42,557 nucleotides of DNA, from NCBI GenBank assembly GCA_036824045.1, contig DAITAZ010000031.1, forward strand, positions 1-42,557, read 5' to 3'. The translations under genes and the position numbers were made by a program. The notes under the pieces were generated by a model that was given only the letters and a program-made list of their open reading frames with translations, had not been told where the DNA came from and did no database searches. This document shows, piece by piece, positions 33,546 through 41,817 of the stretch. Positions within the stretch are counted from its first letter, which is position 1. Each line of letters opens with the position of its first letter. Origin of the DNA: DAITAZ01 sp036824045 (lineage in GTDB: Bacteria > Pseudomonadota > Gammaproteobacteria > Burkholderiales > Rhodocyclaceae).

Positions 33546-34021
33546 AGGAACCGCCAGTGGCTGAAGGTGGCGGCCTGGCCGTAATGCCGGCCCTGCGCGT
33601 CCGCCACGTTCCACACCATCGCCTGGTCGATCATGAAGCGGCGGCCGGATCGGGCGATGCGCACGCCGCTGTAGTCGTCGATGTAACCCTGGCGGGTGAC
33701 CCGGTCCAGCAGGCGGGCCCGCTCTTCCCGGTTCGGCGCTTCGGCCGAAAAGCGCGATGGCAGGGCGATGAAGGCCGGCCAGTCGAGCTCGAACAGGCTT
33801 TGTGCCGCCTGGTTGGCATAGTTGAAGACCGGGTCGGCCGCCGTGTCGTGGGAGAGCAGGACGAAAGGCGCTTCGTACACGAAGCGCGCCGCCTCGGTGC
33901 CCGTGCGGCCCGGGGCCAGATCGGCGCCGGTCAGCGCCCGGAGGCTGGCGAGCAGGCAGGCAACGTGGCTGGCCAGATAGTCGTTGGCCGGGCAAGGGGC
34001 GGTGGAGCGGTCCATGGGCAT
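33542..34021 (-). CDS. MEKHLA-domain protein
   Basis: 159 residues from the ATG at 34021 (an ATG two codons later is equally possible). The sequence FVLLSHDTAADPVFNYANQAAQSLFELDWPAFIALPSRFSAEAPNREERARLLDRV matches bacterial MEKHLA proteins, a PAS-like fold. Ligand and function are not known in bacteria. It is first in a two-gene unit with the glycosyltransferase, overlapping it by 4 bp. Confidence 0.85.
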   Translation of the reverse strand: MPMDRSTAPCPANDYLASHVACLLASLRALTGADLAPGRTGTEAARFVYEAPFVLLSHDTAADPVFNYANQAAQSLFELDWPAFIALPSRFSAEAPNREERARLLDRVTRQGYIDDYSGVRIARSGRRFMIDQAMVWNVADAQGRHYGQAATFSHWRFL

Positions 34022-34162
34022 CGGGCGCGGCGGAAGAGGGCGGCAGTATACGCATCCGCGCGGACGCCGCGCCCGGCACTTTGTCCCGGTGGACAGGGCC
34101 CCGCGGTTTCGTCCGATGGGCGATGGCGGCACAATGGCGGCCCGAGCCCGTTTTCCCCCGCC

Positions 34163-34747
34163 ATGAAACCGTTCACCCTCATCCTCACCCTCGCGCTCGT
34201 CGCCCTGACCCCCGCCCCGGGCCACGGGGCTGAAACCTTTGCCGTCACCGCTGCCGAGCCTGAGGCGGCGTCCCCGCTGCAAGTGCTGACGCGGCTGATG
34301 GACGCCCGCCTGGCCTTGATGCCGGCGGTGGCCCGCCACAAATGGGTGCGGGGTGGCGCCATCGAGGACCCGAAACGCGAGGCGGAGGTGGTGGCGGCGT
34401 TCAGCCGGCAGGCGCGCGCGGCGGGCGTGCCCGAACTGTGGGCTGCCCACTTCATGCGGGCGCAGATCGAGGCGGCCAAGGCCTACCAGCGGGCACTGTT
34501 TTCCCGCTGGCAGCAGGGCCGCGTACAAGCCCTGGAGCCGGGGCCGGATCTGGCCCGGGAGGTGCGGCCGCAACTGGACCAACTTGGGCGGGACATGGTG
34601 CGGGCGCTGGCGGCGGCGTGGCCCGAACTGGCGGCCGGGCCACGGCTGCCGCCGCAACTGGTGCTGGCCGAGCAGCAACCCTACGTGGCTTTCCTGGCGC
34701 TGGCCCCGTTGCGGGAGGGCAGCCTGCCGCCGCTTCCCCGGCGCTAG
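34163..34747 (+). CDS. aroQ: Periplasmic chorismate mutase, gamma class
   Basis: 194 residues from the ATG at 34163. A Sec signal (residues 1-23, ending GHGA) precedes an all-helical AroQ domain: LQVLTRLMDARLALMPAVARHKW, then DPKREAEVVAAFSRQARAAGVP, then HFMRAQIEAAKAYQ. Arg49, Lys60, Arg72 and Gln101 sit at the positions of the active-site residues. It converts chorismate to prephenate outside the cytoplasm; secreted AroQ-gamma enzymes have no settled role. It ends with a 4-bp overlap with the next convergent gene. Confidence 0.87.
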   Translation: MKPFTLILTLALVALTPAPGHGAETFAVTAAEPEAASPLQVLTRLMDARLALMPAVARHKWVRGGAIEDPKREAEVVAAFSRQARAAGVPELWAAHFMRAQIEAAKAYQRALFSRWQQGRVQALEPGPDLAREVRPQLDQLGRDMVRALAAAWPELAAGPRLPPQLVLAEQQPYVAFLALAPLREGSLPPLPRR

Positions 34748-35307
34748 AAGTCGTGGGCGATGCTGGTGGTGATGAAGCCGGCTGATCGGCCGGGAATCTG
34801 CGGGACCAGCAAACCGCTGATGGAGAGCTTGTCCATCAACCTGAACTTGTAGGCCAGGCCGGCGCCGGCCAGTATGCCCGTATCGCCCAGGGCATTGCGG
34901 TTGCGCTCGTAACCGCTGGCCGCGCCCAGCCAGATCCCCATTTGCAGGGAGCGGGTGACGGGCGCGTACAGGAGTACACCGGCGTACACGGAATCCTCGC
35001 GAAATGAATTGCGGAATGTCCCGCCTTCAATCCGTGTTTCGTAGCCGCCGGATTTGCTGATTCCGCAACCAATGCCAAATCCGGGGTTGCTTTCATTGGC
35101 CCCGTGTTTCTTTTCGTATTGGCTTTCGTAGCCGAAATGCTTGGACGCCCCGTGCAGGCTGATGTGCTTTCCTTCGCATCCGAAACGGGGTGTCGAATCG
35201 GCGCTGACGTCGTCCCAGTCGGCGCAGTGGGCCGCCGAAGCCATCCCCAGCGCCGCGGTCAGTGTGACAAACCCTTTCAGAACAGCGCCGTACTGATTCC
35301 GTTGCAT
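34744..35307 (-). CDS. Exported, beta-barrel-like protein of unknown function
   Basis: 187 residues. A signal peptide ends around AAHCA (residue 29). The mature part alternates polar and hydrophobic residues, with GMW-type strands such as SVYAGVLLYAPVTRSLQMGIWLGAASGYE and LAGAGLAYKFRLMDKLSISGLLVPQIPG, and ends in Phe, the C-terminal signature of outer-membrane beta barrels. I do not recognise the family; PagP-like small enzymes are similar in size but not in motif. G+C is visibly lower than in the neighbours. It may be an acquired gene. Confidence 0.75.
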   Translation of the reverse strand: MQRNQYGAVLKGFVTLTAALGMASAAHCADWDDVSADSTPRFGCEGKHISLHGASKHFGYESQYEKKHGANESNPGFGIGCGISKSGGYETRIEGGTFRNSFREDSVYAGVLLYAPVTRSLQMGIWLGAASGYERNRNALGDTGILAGAGLAYKFRLMDKLSISGLLVPQIPGRSAGFITTSIAHDF

Positions 35308-35747
35308 CGTTTTCCCCCGGCAGCGTTGCGAAGCAGCGAATGCTTCAGTTAAACAATTGCACCGGGGGCCTCTCGCGGGCTCTGATTAGGGTGGCAATTG
35401 CCTTTGTTGCGGCATTGTTATTGCCGCTTTGTGTTTGTTTTTCATTTTGTCTTGTTTCGTCGAATTGATAATTTGGCGAAACAATTTGAAGCATTATTTG
35501 AGAGATTGTTGAAAGCCCGTGTGATTTATTTCACGTCCAGCGAATGGCTTTCTTTGAGCATTCAGCGGGTGTCTTCAGCCTTTAAAGATTCAATGTTGCA
35601 AAAGGCTTCAGCCAATTGGCGAAGCACCCGCTTTCGGGGTAGAGACTTGGTGGGATAAGAACCGCCGATTACACTCGGGAAAAATGCCCGGAGCCGGGCT
35701 GTGTCCGGCGCAATCTTTCGGGAACGGGTAATCCACGGAGCGCCAAC
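35308..35747. other. 440-bp AT-rich gap
   Basis: Markedly lower in G+C than the rest of the window, with T-rich stretches around 35390-35540. A TTG-initiated open frame of 86 codons (35398-35658) lacks a ribosome binding site and is not called. The right end holds a promoter candidate for the heme oxygenase gene. No tRNA, transposase remnant or terminal repeat was found. Confidence 0.55.
35647..35675 (+). promoter_or_regulatory. Candidate sigma-70 promoter for the heme oxygenase gene
   Basis: TTGGTG (35647-35652) and TACACT (35670-35675) are separated by 17 bp, about 72 bp before the ATG at 35748. Confidence 0.5.
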
Positions 35748-36050
35748 ATGTACATCGCCATGAATCGCTTCCGCATCGCGCGGGGGCGGGAGCAGGATTT
35801 CATCGACATCTGGAAGAACCGGGAGTCGCACCTGGCCGGGGTGCCGGGGTTCAAGAGCTTCAACCTGCTGCAGGGGCCCAGCGTGCCCGAGCACACCCTC
35901 TTCGCCTCCCATTCGGTGTGGGAGAGCCTGGCCGCTTTTGAGGACTGGACCCGCTCGGAGGCCTTCCGCCGCGCCCACGGCGGGGCGGGCGCCAGCCGGG
36001 AGATCTACCTGGGGCCGCCCCAGTTCGAGGGGTTCGAGGTGGTGCTGTAG
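35748..36050 (+). CDS. IsdG-type heme-degrading monooxygenase (ABM family)
   Basis: 100 residues. It is a small alpha/beta ABM-fold protein, MYIAMNRFRIARGREQDFIDIW followed by PGFKSFNLLQGP and HSVWESLAAFEDWTRSEAFRRAH. Asn6, Trp67 and His77 fall at the positions of the IsdG Asn7/Trp67/His77 triad that binds and activates heme, so heme cleavage is a good prediction. GGAG precedes the start at 35748; Met5 is an alternative. It is single, 6 bp from the convergent ylqF. Confidence 0.87.
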   Translation: MYIAMNRFRIARGREQDFIDIWKNRESHLAGVPGFKSFNLLQGPSVPEHTLFASHSVWESLAAFEDWTRSEAFRRAHGGAGASREIYLGPPQFEGFEVVL

Positions 36051-36056
36051 CGAGGT

Positions 36057-36974
36057 TCAGTCTGCCGCGTCCTCGGCGGCGGGTTCCGGGGGCGGGGCGG
36101 CCGCGAGCATGGCGGCGCGGGTATCGGGGGTTTCCAGGCTGATGCGGCCCAGGGTGCCGGAGCGGTAGTCCGTCAGCAGGATGAGGGCGGCTTTTTCCAG
36201 GTCCCACTCCGGGCCGTCTTCCGTGCGGCGCTTGCCGCTGATCCGGCAGCCCCGTTTGCGGGCCACGGCTTCCACCACGCCTACGCCGTCCAGCCCTTCG
36301 GTGCCGAAGCCGTAGCGCTGGGTGAGCAAGGCCGGGTAGCGGGCCAGGAGCAGGCCGCCCAGGAAGGCGGCCACTTCTTCCTCGATCACTGCGTTGGTGC
36401 CCACCGCGTGGCTGGCGGCGAGCATGTAACCGTCGCTGTCGTGGGCGATCTTGGGCCAGAGCAGGCCGGGGGTGTCCACCAGGGTCATGCCCGGGCCCAG
36501 GTCCAGGCGCTGCTGCTGCTTGGTCACCGCCGGTTCGTCGCCCACGGCGGCCACCTTGCGCTTGAGCAAGGCGTTCATCAAGGTGGACTTGCCCACGTTG
36601 GGGATGCCCATGATCATCATGCGCAGCGGCTTGGTCAGGTCGTTGCGGTGCGGGGCGATGGCCTTGCACAGGTTGGGCACCCGGGCCACTTCCGCCGGTT
36701 TGCGGCAGGAGATGGCGACGGCCTTCACCCCCGGCTGGCGGTTGTAATGGGCCAGCCAGGCCTGGGTGACCGCCGGGTCGGCCAGGTCGGACTTGTTCAG
36801 CAGCTTCAAACATGGCCGCTGCCGGAACAGGCGCAGTTCATGGATCATGGGGTTGGTGCTGGCCTCGGGCAGGCGGGCATCGACCACCTCAATCACCACA
36901 TCGGTCTTGGCCATGGTCTCGGCTGCCTTGCGCCGGGCGGAGGTCATGTGACCGGGGAACCACTGGATGGGCAT
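36057..36974 (-). CDS. ylqF: Ribosome biogenesis GTPase YlqF/RbgA
   Basis: 305 residues. The GTPase motifs are circularly permuted: NKSD (G4, residues 60-63) precedes GIPNVGKST (G1, 123-131) and DTPG (G3, 167-170). The N-terminal MPIQWFPGHMTSARRK is diagnostic for RbgA-type GTPases, which act late in 50S subunit assembly. The Pro/Ala/Glu-rich C-terminus is not conserved. Its start codon overlaps a possible start of the divergent pseudouridine synthase gene in a CATG. Confidence 0.95.
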   Translation of the reverse strand: MPIQWFPGHMTSARRKAAETMAKTDVVIEVVDARLPEASTNPMIHELRLFRQRPCLKLLNKSDLADPAVTQAWLAHYNRQPGVKAVAISCRKPAEVARVPNLCKAIAPHRNDLTKPLRMMIMGIPNVGKSTLMNALLKRKVAAVGDEPAVTKQQQRLDLGPGMTLVDTPGLLWPKIAHDSDGYMLAASHAVGTNAVIEEEVAAFLGGLLLARYPALLTQRYGFGTEGLDGVGVVEAVARKRGCRISGKRRTEDGPEWDLEKAALILLTDYRSGTLGRISLETPDTRAAMLAAAPPPEPAAEDAAD

Positions 36975-37758
36975 GGGAAGACTGGAAACGGAAAGGGTGG
37001 GCGATTATCCCATCTCTGACGCCAAGGCCGCAGACCCACTGGCACTGCAACTCGTGTGCCGGCACGAAGATTTCCTGCTTGTGGCCAAGCCCCCGGGCCT
37101 CAGCTTCCATCGCGAGGGGGGCGAGCCGGGGCTGCTCGAGCGGGCGCGGGGACAGTGGGGGGAGCCCGTGCTGCATGCGGTCCACCGCCTGGACCGCATC
37201 ACTTCCGGTCTGGTCTTGCTGGCCCGGCATGGCGCCGCCGCCCGGGATCTGGGCGCCCTGCTTGCCCGGGGTATGGTGGAAAAGTACTACCTCGCCCTTT
37301 CGCACCGCAAACCGGGCAAAAGCCAGGGGTTGGTGCGGGGGGCGATGGTGAAAGGCCGGGGTGGAAACTGGCGGCTGGCCCCGGCGGGCGGGCCTCTGGC
37401 GCTGACCCAGTTCTTCAGCCAGGGGGTGGCCCCGGGACTGCGGCTGTTCGTGCTGCGGCCGCGCACCGGTCGCACCCATCAGCTACGCGTGGCCCTGAAG
37501 AGCCTGGGGAGCCCGATCCTGGGGGACGCGCGCTATGGCGGTGCGCAGGCGGACCGGGGTTACCTGCATGCCTGGGCGCTGCGTTTTTCCTGGCGGGGGG
37601 AGATGTTCAGTACCCTCCTGCCGCCGGCGCCGGGCGAGCATTTTGAAGCCGGGCCGCTGCCGGCGCGCCTGCACGCGCTGGATGCGCCCTGGGCATTGCC
37701 TTGGCCCCGGCTGAACCATGCTGGTGCAGACGCATTCCCCACACTCGACGAGGACTGA
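36967..37758 (+). CDS. RluA-family pseudouridine synthase
   Basis: 263 residues from the ATG at 36967; ATG at 36973 or the GTG at 36997 are alternatives since no ribosome binding site is evident. The catalytic motif is HRLDRITSG with Asp76, followed by VEKYYLAL, then LRPRTGRTHQLRVALKSLGSPILGDARYGG. It lacks an S4 domain and resembles the RNA pseudouridine synthase subgroup TIGR01621. The target uridine is unknown. It is followed after 4 bp by the DUF938 gene, likely in one operon. Confidence 0.9.
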   Translation: MGMGRLETERVGDYPISDAKAADPLALQLVCRHEDFLLVAKPPGLSFHREGGEPGLLERARGQWGEPVLHAVHRLDRITSGLVLLARHGAAARDLGALLARGMVEKYYLALSHRKPGKSQGLVRGAMVKGRGGNWRLAPAGGPLALTQFFSQGVAPGLRLFVLRPRTGRTHQLRVALKSLGSPILGDARYGGAQADRGYLHAWALRFSWRGEMFSTLLPPAPGEHFEAGPLPARLHALDAPWALPWPRLNHAGADAFPTLDED

Positions 37759-37762
37759 CGAC

Positions 37763-38371
37763 ATGAATACCCCGGACAAACCCTTCGCCCCCGCCTGCGA
37801 GCGCAACAAGGGGCCGATTCTGGAGGTGCTCGTCCCTTGCCTGGCCGACCGCCGCCGGCTTCTGGAGGTGGGGAGCGGCACCGGGCAGCACGCCGTGCAC
37901 TTCGCTCCCGCGCTACCCCACCTGCAATGGCAGTGCTCGGACCGCGCCGAGAACCTGCCGGGCATTCGCGCCTGGCTCGCCGAAGCGGCGCTGCGCAATA
38001 CGCCACCACCGTTGGCGCTGGACGTGGCGGGCGCCTGGCCCGCCGGTCCCTTCGATGCGCTGTTCTCCGCCAACACGCTGCACATCATGGCCTGGCCGGA
38101 AGTGGAAGCCCTGTTTGCCGCGCTGCCCGCGGTGCTGGATACCGACGCGGTGCTGGTGATCTATGGGCCCTTCAAGTATGGCGGGTGTTTCACCAGTGCC
38201 AGCAATGCCGCGTTCGACGCGAGCTTGCGGACCGATGCCCCACACCGGGGCATCCGGGATTTCGAGGCGGTGGATGCACTGGCACGGGGCATTGGCCTCC
38301 GCCTCGAGGCGGATGTGTCCATGCCGGCCAACAACCAATGTCTGGTCTGGCGCAGGGCGGGGCCGGACTGA
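37763..38371 (+). CDS. DUF938 family SAM-dependent methyltransferase-like protein
   Basis: 202 residues from the ATG at 37763, which has GAGGA 9 bp upstream. The N-terminal FAPACERNKGPILEVL is the DUF938 hallmark. LLEVGSGTGQHAVHFAP is SAM motif I, followed by CSDRAENLPGI and SANTLHIMAWPEVEALF. Substrate is unknown. It starts 4 bp after the RluA-family stop. Confidence 0.92.
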   Translation: MNTPDKPFAPACERNKGPILEVLVPCLADRRRLLEVGSGTGQHAVHFAPALPHLQWQCSDRAENLPGIRAWLAEAALRNTPPPLALDVAGAWPAGPFDALFSANTLHIMAWPEVEALFAALPAVLDTDAVLVIYGPFKYGGCFTSASNAAFDASLRTDAPHRGIRDFEAVDALARGIGLRLEADVSMPANNQCLVWRRAGPD

Positions 38372-38405
38372 CGCTCGGGGCGCGTGGCTGCTGCGCCGCA
38401 GCGTG

Positions 38406-38434
38406 TTTTTTTTTCGCATCGGAGATGCAAAAAA
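38406..38434. repeat. Inverted repeat T-tract / A-tract around a small hairpin
   Basis: Nine T, then GCATC-GGA-GATGC, then seven A (38406-38435). The T and A runs can pair, extending the stem. It is not a standard terminator, because the T run precedes rather than follows the stem. It lies upstream of csp and may be part of its leader or a DNA-bending element. Confidence 0.35.
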
Positions 38435-38613
38435 GTATTCGTCTTGGGCCGAAAAACGTGTATCTTGGCGGCGCAGTCGATTCAAGCAGTTCGTTGTCGT
38501 GGTGTTCGTCCGTGGCTTCCTCGTTGTGCCCTGGTTTGAATCCCCTCAGTCACGTTTCTTGATCGTTCCTGCGCGCCCGGGCTTTGCCCAAATTTTTTTC
38601 TATGGAACGCAAT

Positions 38614-38823
38614 ATGAGCACTCAAACCGGCACCGTTAAGTGGTTCAACGACTCCAAGGGCTTCGGCTTCATCACCCCGGACGGCGGTGGCGATGACCTG
38701 TTCGCCCACTTCAGCGAAATCCAGTCCAAGGGCTTCCGCTCCTTGGCCGAAAACCAGCGCGTGCAGTTCGAAGTCAAGCAGGGTCCCAAGGGCATGCAGG
38801 CTGCGAACATCCGCCCCCTGTAA
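38614..38823 (+). CDS. Cold-shock protein, CspA family
   Basis: 69 residues from the ATG at 38614; an ATG at 38602 would add four residues and is less typical. The single OB fold has RNP1 KGFGFIT and RNP2 DDLFAHFSE, followed by SLAENQRVQFEVKQGPKGMQAANIRPL. Csp proteins melt RNA structure as RNA chaperones. The gap of 242 bp before the gene suggests a long 5' leader, as in cspA, where it acts as a thermosensor. It has its own terminator. Confidence 0.97.
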   Translation: MSTQTGTVKWFNDSKGFGFITPDGGGDDLFAHFSEIQSKGFRSLAENQRVQFEVKQGPKGMQAANIRPL

Positions 38824-38845
38824 GGGTGGCGGCTGTCACGCAATG

Positions 38846-38871
38846 AAACGCGGCCCCGGCCGCGTTTTTTC
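38846..38871 (+). terminator. Rho-independent terminator of csp
   Basis: Stem AAACGCGGCC / GGCCGCGTTT with a very short loop, followed by TTTTTT, 22 bp after the csp stop. Confidence 0.88.
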
Positions 38872-38977
38872 ATTTCTGGGGCGAACCCCCTCGCGCCCCC
38901 GCAGCGAAGCTGCCGCACCCTCGTGTGCTGTGTGGATGTGATTTTCCGTTGTTGTCCCGCCTCCCCGGGAGTCCAAG

Positions 38978-41104
38978 ATGACCGACACCGTTGAGACTTT
39001 CGCAGAGCTCCAGCTCTCCGCTCCTCTGCTTTCCGCCCTGGCCGACGTTGGCTATGAAACCCCGTCGCCGATTCAGGCGGCCTGCATTCCCTTCCTGCTG
39101 GAAGGGCGCGATCTGCTGGGCGAGGCCCAGACCGGCACCGGCAAGACCGCGGCTTTTGCCCTGCCGCTGCTGGACCGCATCGATCTGGCCCGGCGCGAGC
39201 CCCAGTTGCTGGTGCTGACCCCGACCCGGGAGCTTGCCATTCAGGTGTCGGAAGCGTTCCAGAAGTACGCAGCCCACCTGCCGGACTTCCATGTGCTGCC
39301 CATATACGGTGGCACCAGCATGGTGTTGCAGTTGCGCAGCCTCTCCCGCGGCGCCCATGTGGTGGTGGGTACGCCCGGGCGGATCATGGATCACCTGAAG
39401 CGGGAAAGCCTCAACCTTGCCAGTCTGCGCGCACTGGTGCTGGACGAGGCGGACGAGATGCTGCGCATGGGCTTCATCGAGGATGTGGAGTGGATTCTCG
39501 AACACACGCCCGCCGAGCGGCAGACCGCACTGTTCTCCGCCACCATGCCCGAGCCCATCCGTGCCGTGGCTCACCGTCACCTGCGCGAGCCGCAGGAGGT
39601 CAAGATCCGTGCCGCCACCACCACCGTGGCGGCCATCCGCCAGCGCTACTGGCCGGTGGCGCGGGGCGTGGACAAGCTGGACGCGCTCACCCGCATTCTC
39701 GAGGTGGAAGAGGACTTCGACGCCGCCATCGTGTTCGTGCGGACCAAGCTGGTGACCGAGGAACTGGCCCAGAAGCTGGAAGCCCGGGGATACGCCGCCG
39801 CCGCCCTCAATGGCGACATGACGCAGGGGCTGCGCGAACGGGTGATCGAGCAACTCAAGAACGGTGGGCTCGATATCGTGGTCGCCACCGACGTGGCGGC
39901 CCGGGGCATCGATGTGCCCCGCATCAGCCACGTGATCAATTACGACATCCCCTACGACACCGAGGCCTACGTCCATCGCATCGGGCGTACCGGCCGCGCC
40001 GGGCGCGAGGGCACGGCCATCCTCTTTGTCGCCGCGCGGGAAACACGCATGCTGCGCGCCATCGAGCGCGCCACCCGGCAGCCCATCGAGGCCATCGCCC
40101 TGCCCACCCGGGCCGAGGTGGCCGACCGCCGCGTGGCCCAGTTCAAGGAGCAGGTGGACGAAGCCCGGGCCGGACTGGATGGGGAATCCCTGGCCTTCTT
40201 CAAGGGGCTGGTGACCGAAATGCTGCAGGAAGACGGCCCCGATCTCACCGAGATTGCCGCCGCCCTGGCAGCAATGGCCCAGCGGGACCGACCCCTGCGC
40301 CTCGACCCGGCGGACTGGCCCGACGAGCGCGCGGCACGGCCGCCCCGGGCCAACCGGGACGAGATTCTGGCCCGCCGCCGGGCCGCGGCCGATGGCGAAC
40401 TGGTGCGCTACCGCATTGAAGTGGGCCGCGTCCATGGCGCCAACCCCAAGGAAATCGTCGGCGCCATCGCCAATGAAGGTGGAGTGGAAGGGCGCAATAT
40501 CGGCCAGATCCATCTGCTGGATGACTACAGCACGGTGGAACTGCCGGCGGACCTGCCGGCCGAGGTGTTGGCCGCGGTGGGGCGGGCGCGGGTGCGCCAG
40601 CGCCCCCTGGCCGCCCGCCTGCTGGGCGCCGAGGAAGTCGCCGCCCTGGCTGCCGCGCCCAAGCGTCGTCCCGCCAAGGGGGCTGCCGCCAAGCCCGAAC
40701 GCCCCCCGGCAGAGCGCAAGAAGGAGCGCAAGCCCGACGTCAAGGCCGAGCGCAAACCCGAGGCCAAGCCCCGGCAGCCGGCCGAGCCCCGGAGCGACGA
40801 AGAAGTGCAGGAGCGGGATTCGCAACTGGACTTCGGCCTGGGGGGGCCGCGGGACTACAACCCCCGCCCCAACGCCTGGGACATGCCCTGGACCTTCCGC
40901 GACGGTTCCCCGCCCCCCTTCGCCTGGGCCGGCGGGGAACGCCCTGCTCGTGGTCGGCCCGGGCAGGGTGGCCCCAAGCCGCCCCGGGCCGGTGGTCCCC
41001 GCCCGGGCGCCGGCAACAAGACCCAGGGCCCCAGCGGCAGCAAGCGTCCGGCGCCCCGCACCGGCCCGCCCAAGGCCAGCAAGCCGAAAAAGAAAGCCCC
41101 ATGA
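38978..41104 (+). CDS. deaD: DEAD-box RNA helicase, DeaD/CsdA type
   Basis: 708 residues. The core carries Q motif (TPSPIQ, Gln33), AQTGTGKT (50-57), PTRELA, TPGR, DEAD (156-159), SAT, ARGID and HRIGRTGR. A DbpA-type RNA-binding domain (YRIEVGRVHGANPKEIVGAIANEGG onward, about 485-540) follows. Residues about 560-708 are a low-complexity tail rich in Arg, Lys, Pro, Gly and Ala. DeaD unwinds RNA in ribosome assembly at low temperature, and lies directly behind csp, so both are probably cold-induced. The gene has its own RBS, GGGAG. Confidence 0.96.
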   Translation: MTDTVETFAELQLSAPLLSALADVGYETPSPIQAACIPFLLEGRDLLGEAQTGTGKTAAFALPLLDRIDLARREPQLLVLTPTRELAIQVSEAFQKYAAHLPDFHVLPIYGGTSMVLQLRSLSRGAHVVVGTPGRIMDHLKRESLNLASLRALVLDEADEMLRMGFIEDVEWILEHTPAERQTALFSATMPEPIRAVAHRHLREPQEVKIRAATTTVAAIRQRYWPVARGVDKLDALTRILEVEEDFDAAIVFVRTKLVTEELAQKLEARGYAAAALNGDMTQGLRERVIEQLKNGGLDIVVATDVAARGIDVPRISHVINYDIPYDTEAYVHRIGRTGRAGREGTAILFVAARETRMLRAIERATRQPIEAIALPTRAEVADRRVAQFKEQVDEARAGLDGESLAFFKGLVTEMLQEDGPDLTEIAAALAAMAQRDRPLRLDPADWPDERAARPPRANRDEILARRRAAADGELVRYRIEVGRVHGANPKEIVGAIANEGGVEGRNIGQIHLLDDYSTVELPADLPAEVLAAVGRARVRQRPLAARLLGAEEVAALAAAPKRRPAKGAAAKPERPPAERKKERKPDVKAERKPEAKPRQPAEPRSDEEVQERDSQLDFGLGGPRDYNPRPNAWDMPWTFRDGSPPPFAWAGGERPARGRPGQGGPKPPRAGGPRPGAGNKTQGPSGSKRPAPRTGPPKASKPKKKAP

Positions 41105-41111
41105 TCCGTTT

Positions 41112-41140
41112 CCCCGGCCGGCGCCCATTCCTGGCCGGGG
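41112..41140 (+). terminator. Strong hairpin between the helicase and the small gene
   Basis: CCCCGGCC (41112-41119) and GGCCGGGG (41133-41140) pair perfectly around a 13-nt loop. There is no T tract, so it may be an attenuator or an mRNA-processing boundary rather than a full terminator. Confidence 0.45.
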
Positions 41141-41161
41141 CGCCTGCGGGAGTCTGAATCC

Positions 41162-41356
41162 ATGACCATGAAACGAACCGACCTGGAGAAGAACCTGGGT
41201 CTCAAGATCCGCGGCCAGATGCGCGCTGCCGGCACCCCCGACCGCTTTGGTCAGGGGGCGGCCAAGGGCAAGGACGGCAAAGCCGCAGCCGTCCCTGGCC
41301 TGATGGCCAAGCTGCTCAAGAAAAATTCGGCGGACGAACCGCCTCAGGGCGCCTGA
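41162..41356 (+). CDS. Small basic hypothetical protein
   Basis: 64 residues. Starts MTMKRTDLEKNLGLKIRGQM; the second half is rich in Gly, Lys and Ala (GQGAAKGKDGKAAAVPGLMAKLLKKN). GGGAG lies 9 bp before the ATG. Its TGA overlaps the YaiI start (TGATG), so the two are coupled. I do not know its function. Confidence 0.75.
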   Translation: MTMKRTDLEKNLGLKIRGQMRAAGTPDRFGQGAAKGKDGKAAAVPGLMAKLLKKNSADEPPQGA

Positions 41357-41817
41357 TGCAGATCTGGGTGGACGCGGACGCCTGCCCCGTCCCCATCAAG
41401 GAAATCCTCTACCGGGCGGCGGAGCGGATGCGGCTGCCCCTGGTGCTGGTGGCCAACCACGCCCTGCGCACGCCGCCCAGCCCTTGGATCCGGGCGGTGC
41501 AGGTGGAGCGCGGTTTCGACGTGGCCGACAACCACATCGCCGCCCAAGCCCTGGCGGGAGATCTGGTGATCACCGCTGATATTCCCCTCGCCGCCGCGGT
41601 GGTGGAGCGGGGCGCCCTCGCCCTCAACCCCCGGGGCGAACGCTACAGTGCCGAGAACATCCGCGAAGCGCTGGACATGCGGAATTTCATGGATACCCTG
41701 CGCGCCACCGGGGTGGAAACCGGTGGCCCACCGGCACTGGGCCAGGCGGATCGCCAGGCCTTTGCCCGGGCGCTGGATGCCATCCTCGCCCGGCTTCCCC
41801 GTCCGTCCAAGGACTAA
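41356..41817 (+). CDS. yaiI: YaiI/YqxD family protein (DUF188)
   Basis: 153 residues. Starts MQIWVDADACPVPIKEILYRAAER, with DAD/PxxI of the DUF188 PIN-like fold, and continues DLVITADIPLAAAVVERGALALNPRGE and FMDTLRATG, all typical. The fold suggests a nuclease but no activity is established. It is coupled to the upstream small gene and overlaps the convergent yaeQ stop by 4 bp. Confidence 0.95.
   Translation: MQIWVDADACPVPIKEILYRAAERMRLPLVLVANHALRTPPSPWIRAVQVERGFDVADNHIAAQALAGDLVITADIPLAAAVVERGALALNPRGERYSAENIREALDMRNFMDTLRATGVETGGPPALGQADRQAFARALDAILARLPRPSKD

Noticed and set aside
35465..35485. Possible Fur box (GATAATTTGG...) upstream of the heme oxygenase gene
   Set aside because: Only the first half-site matches the consensus and it is about 270 bp from the start codon.
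35398..35658. 86-codon TTG-started frame in the AT-rich gap
   Set aside because: No ribosome binding site, unusual composition, no helical or domain pattern.
38870..41128. 752-codon open frame antisense to the DEAD-box helicase
   Set aside because: Long antisense frames are expected in GC-rich genes; the translated sequence is low-complexity Gly/His/Leu and no domain is seen, whereas the plus strand encodes every helicase motif.
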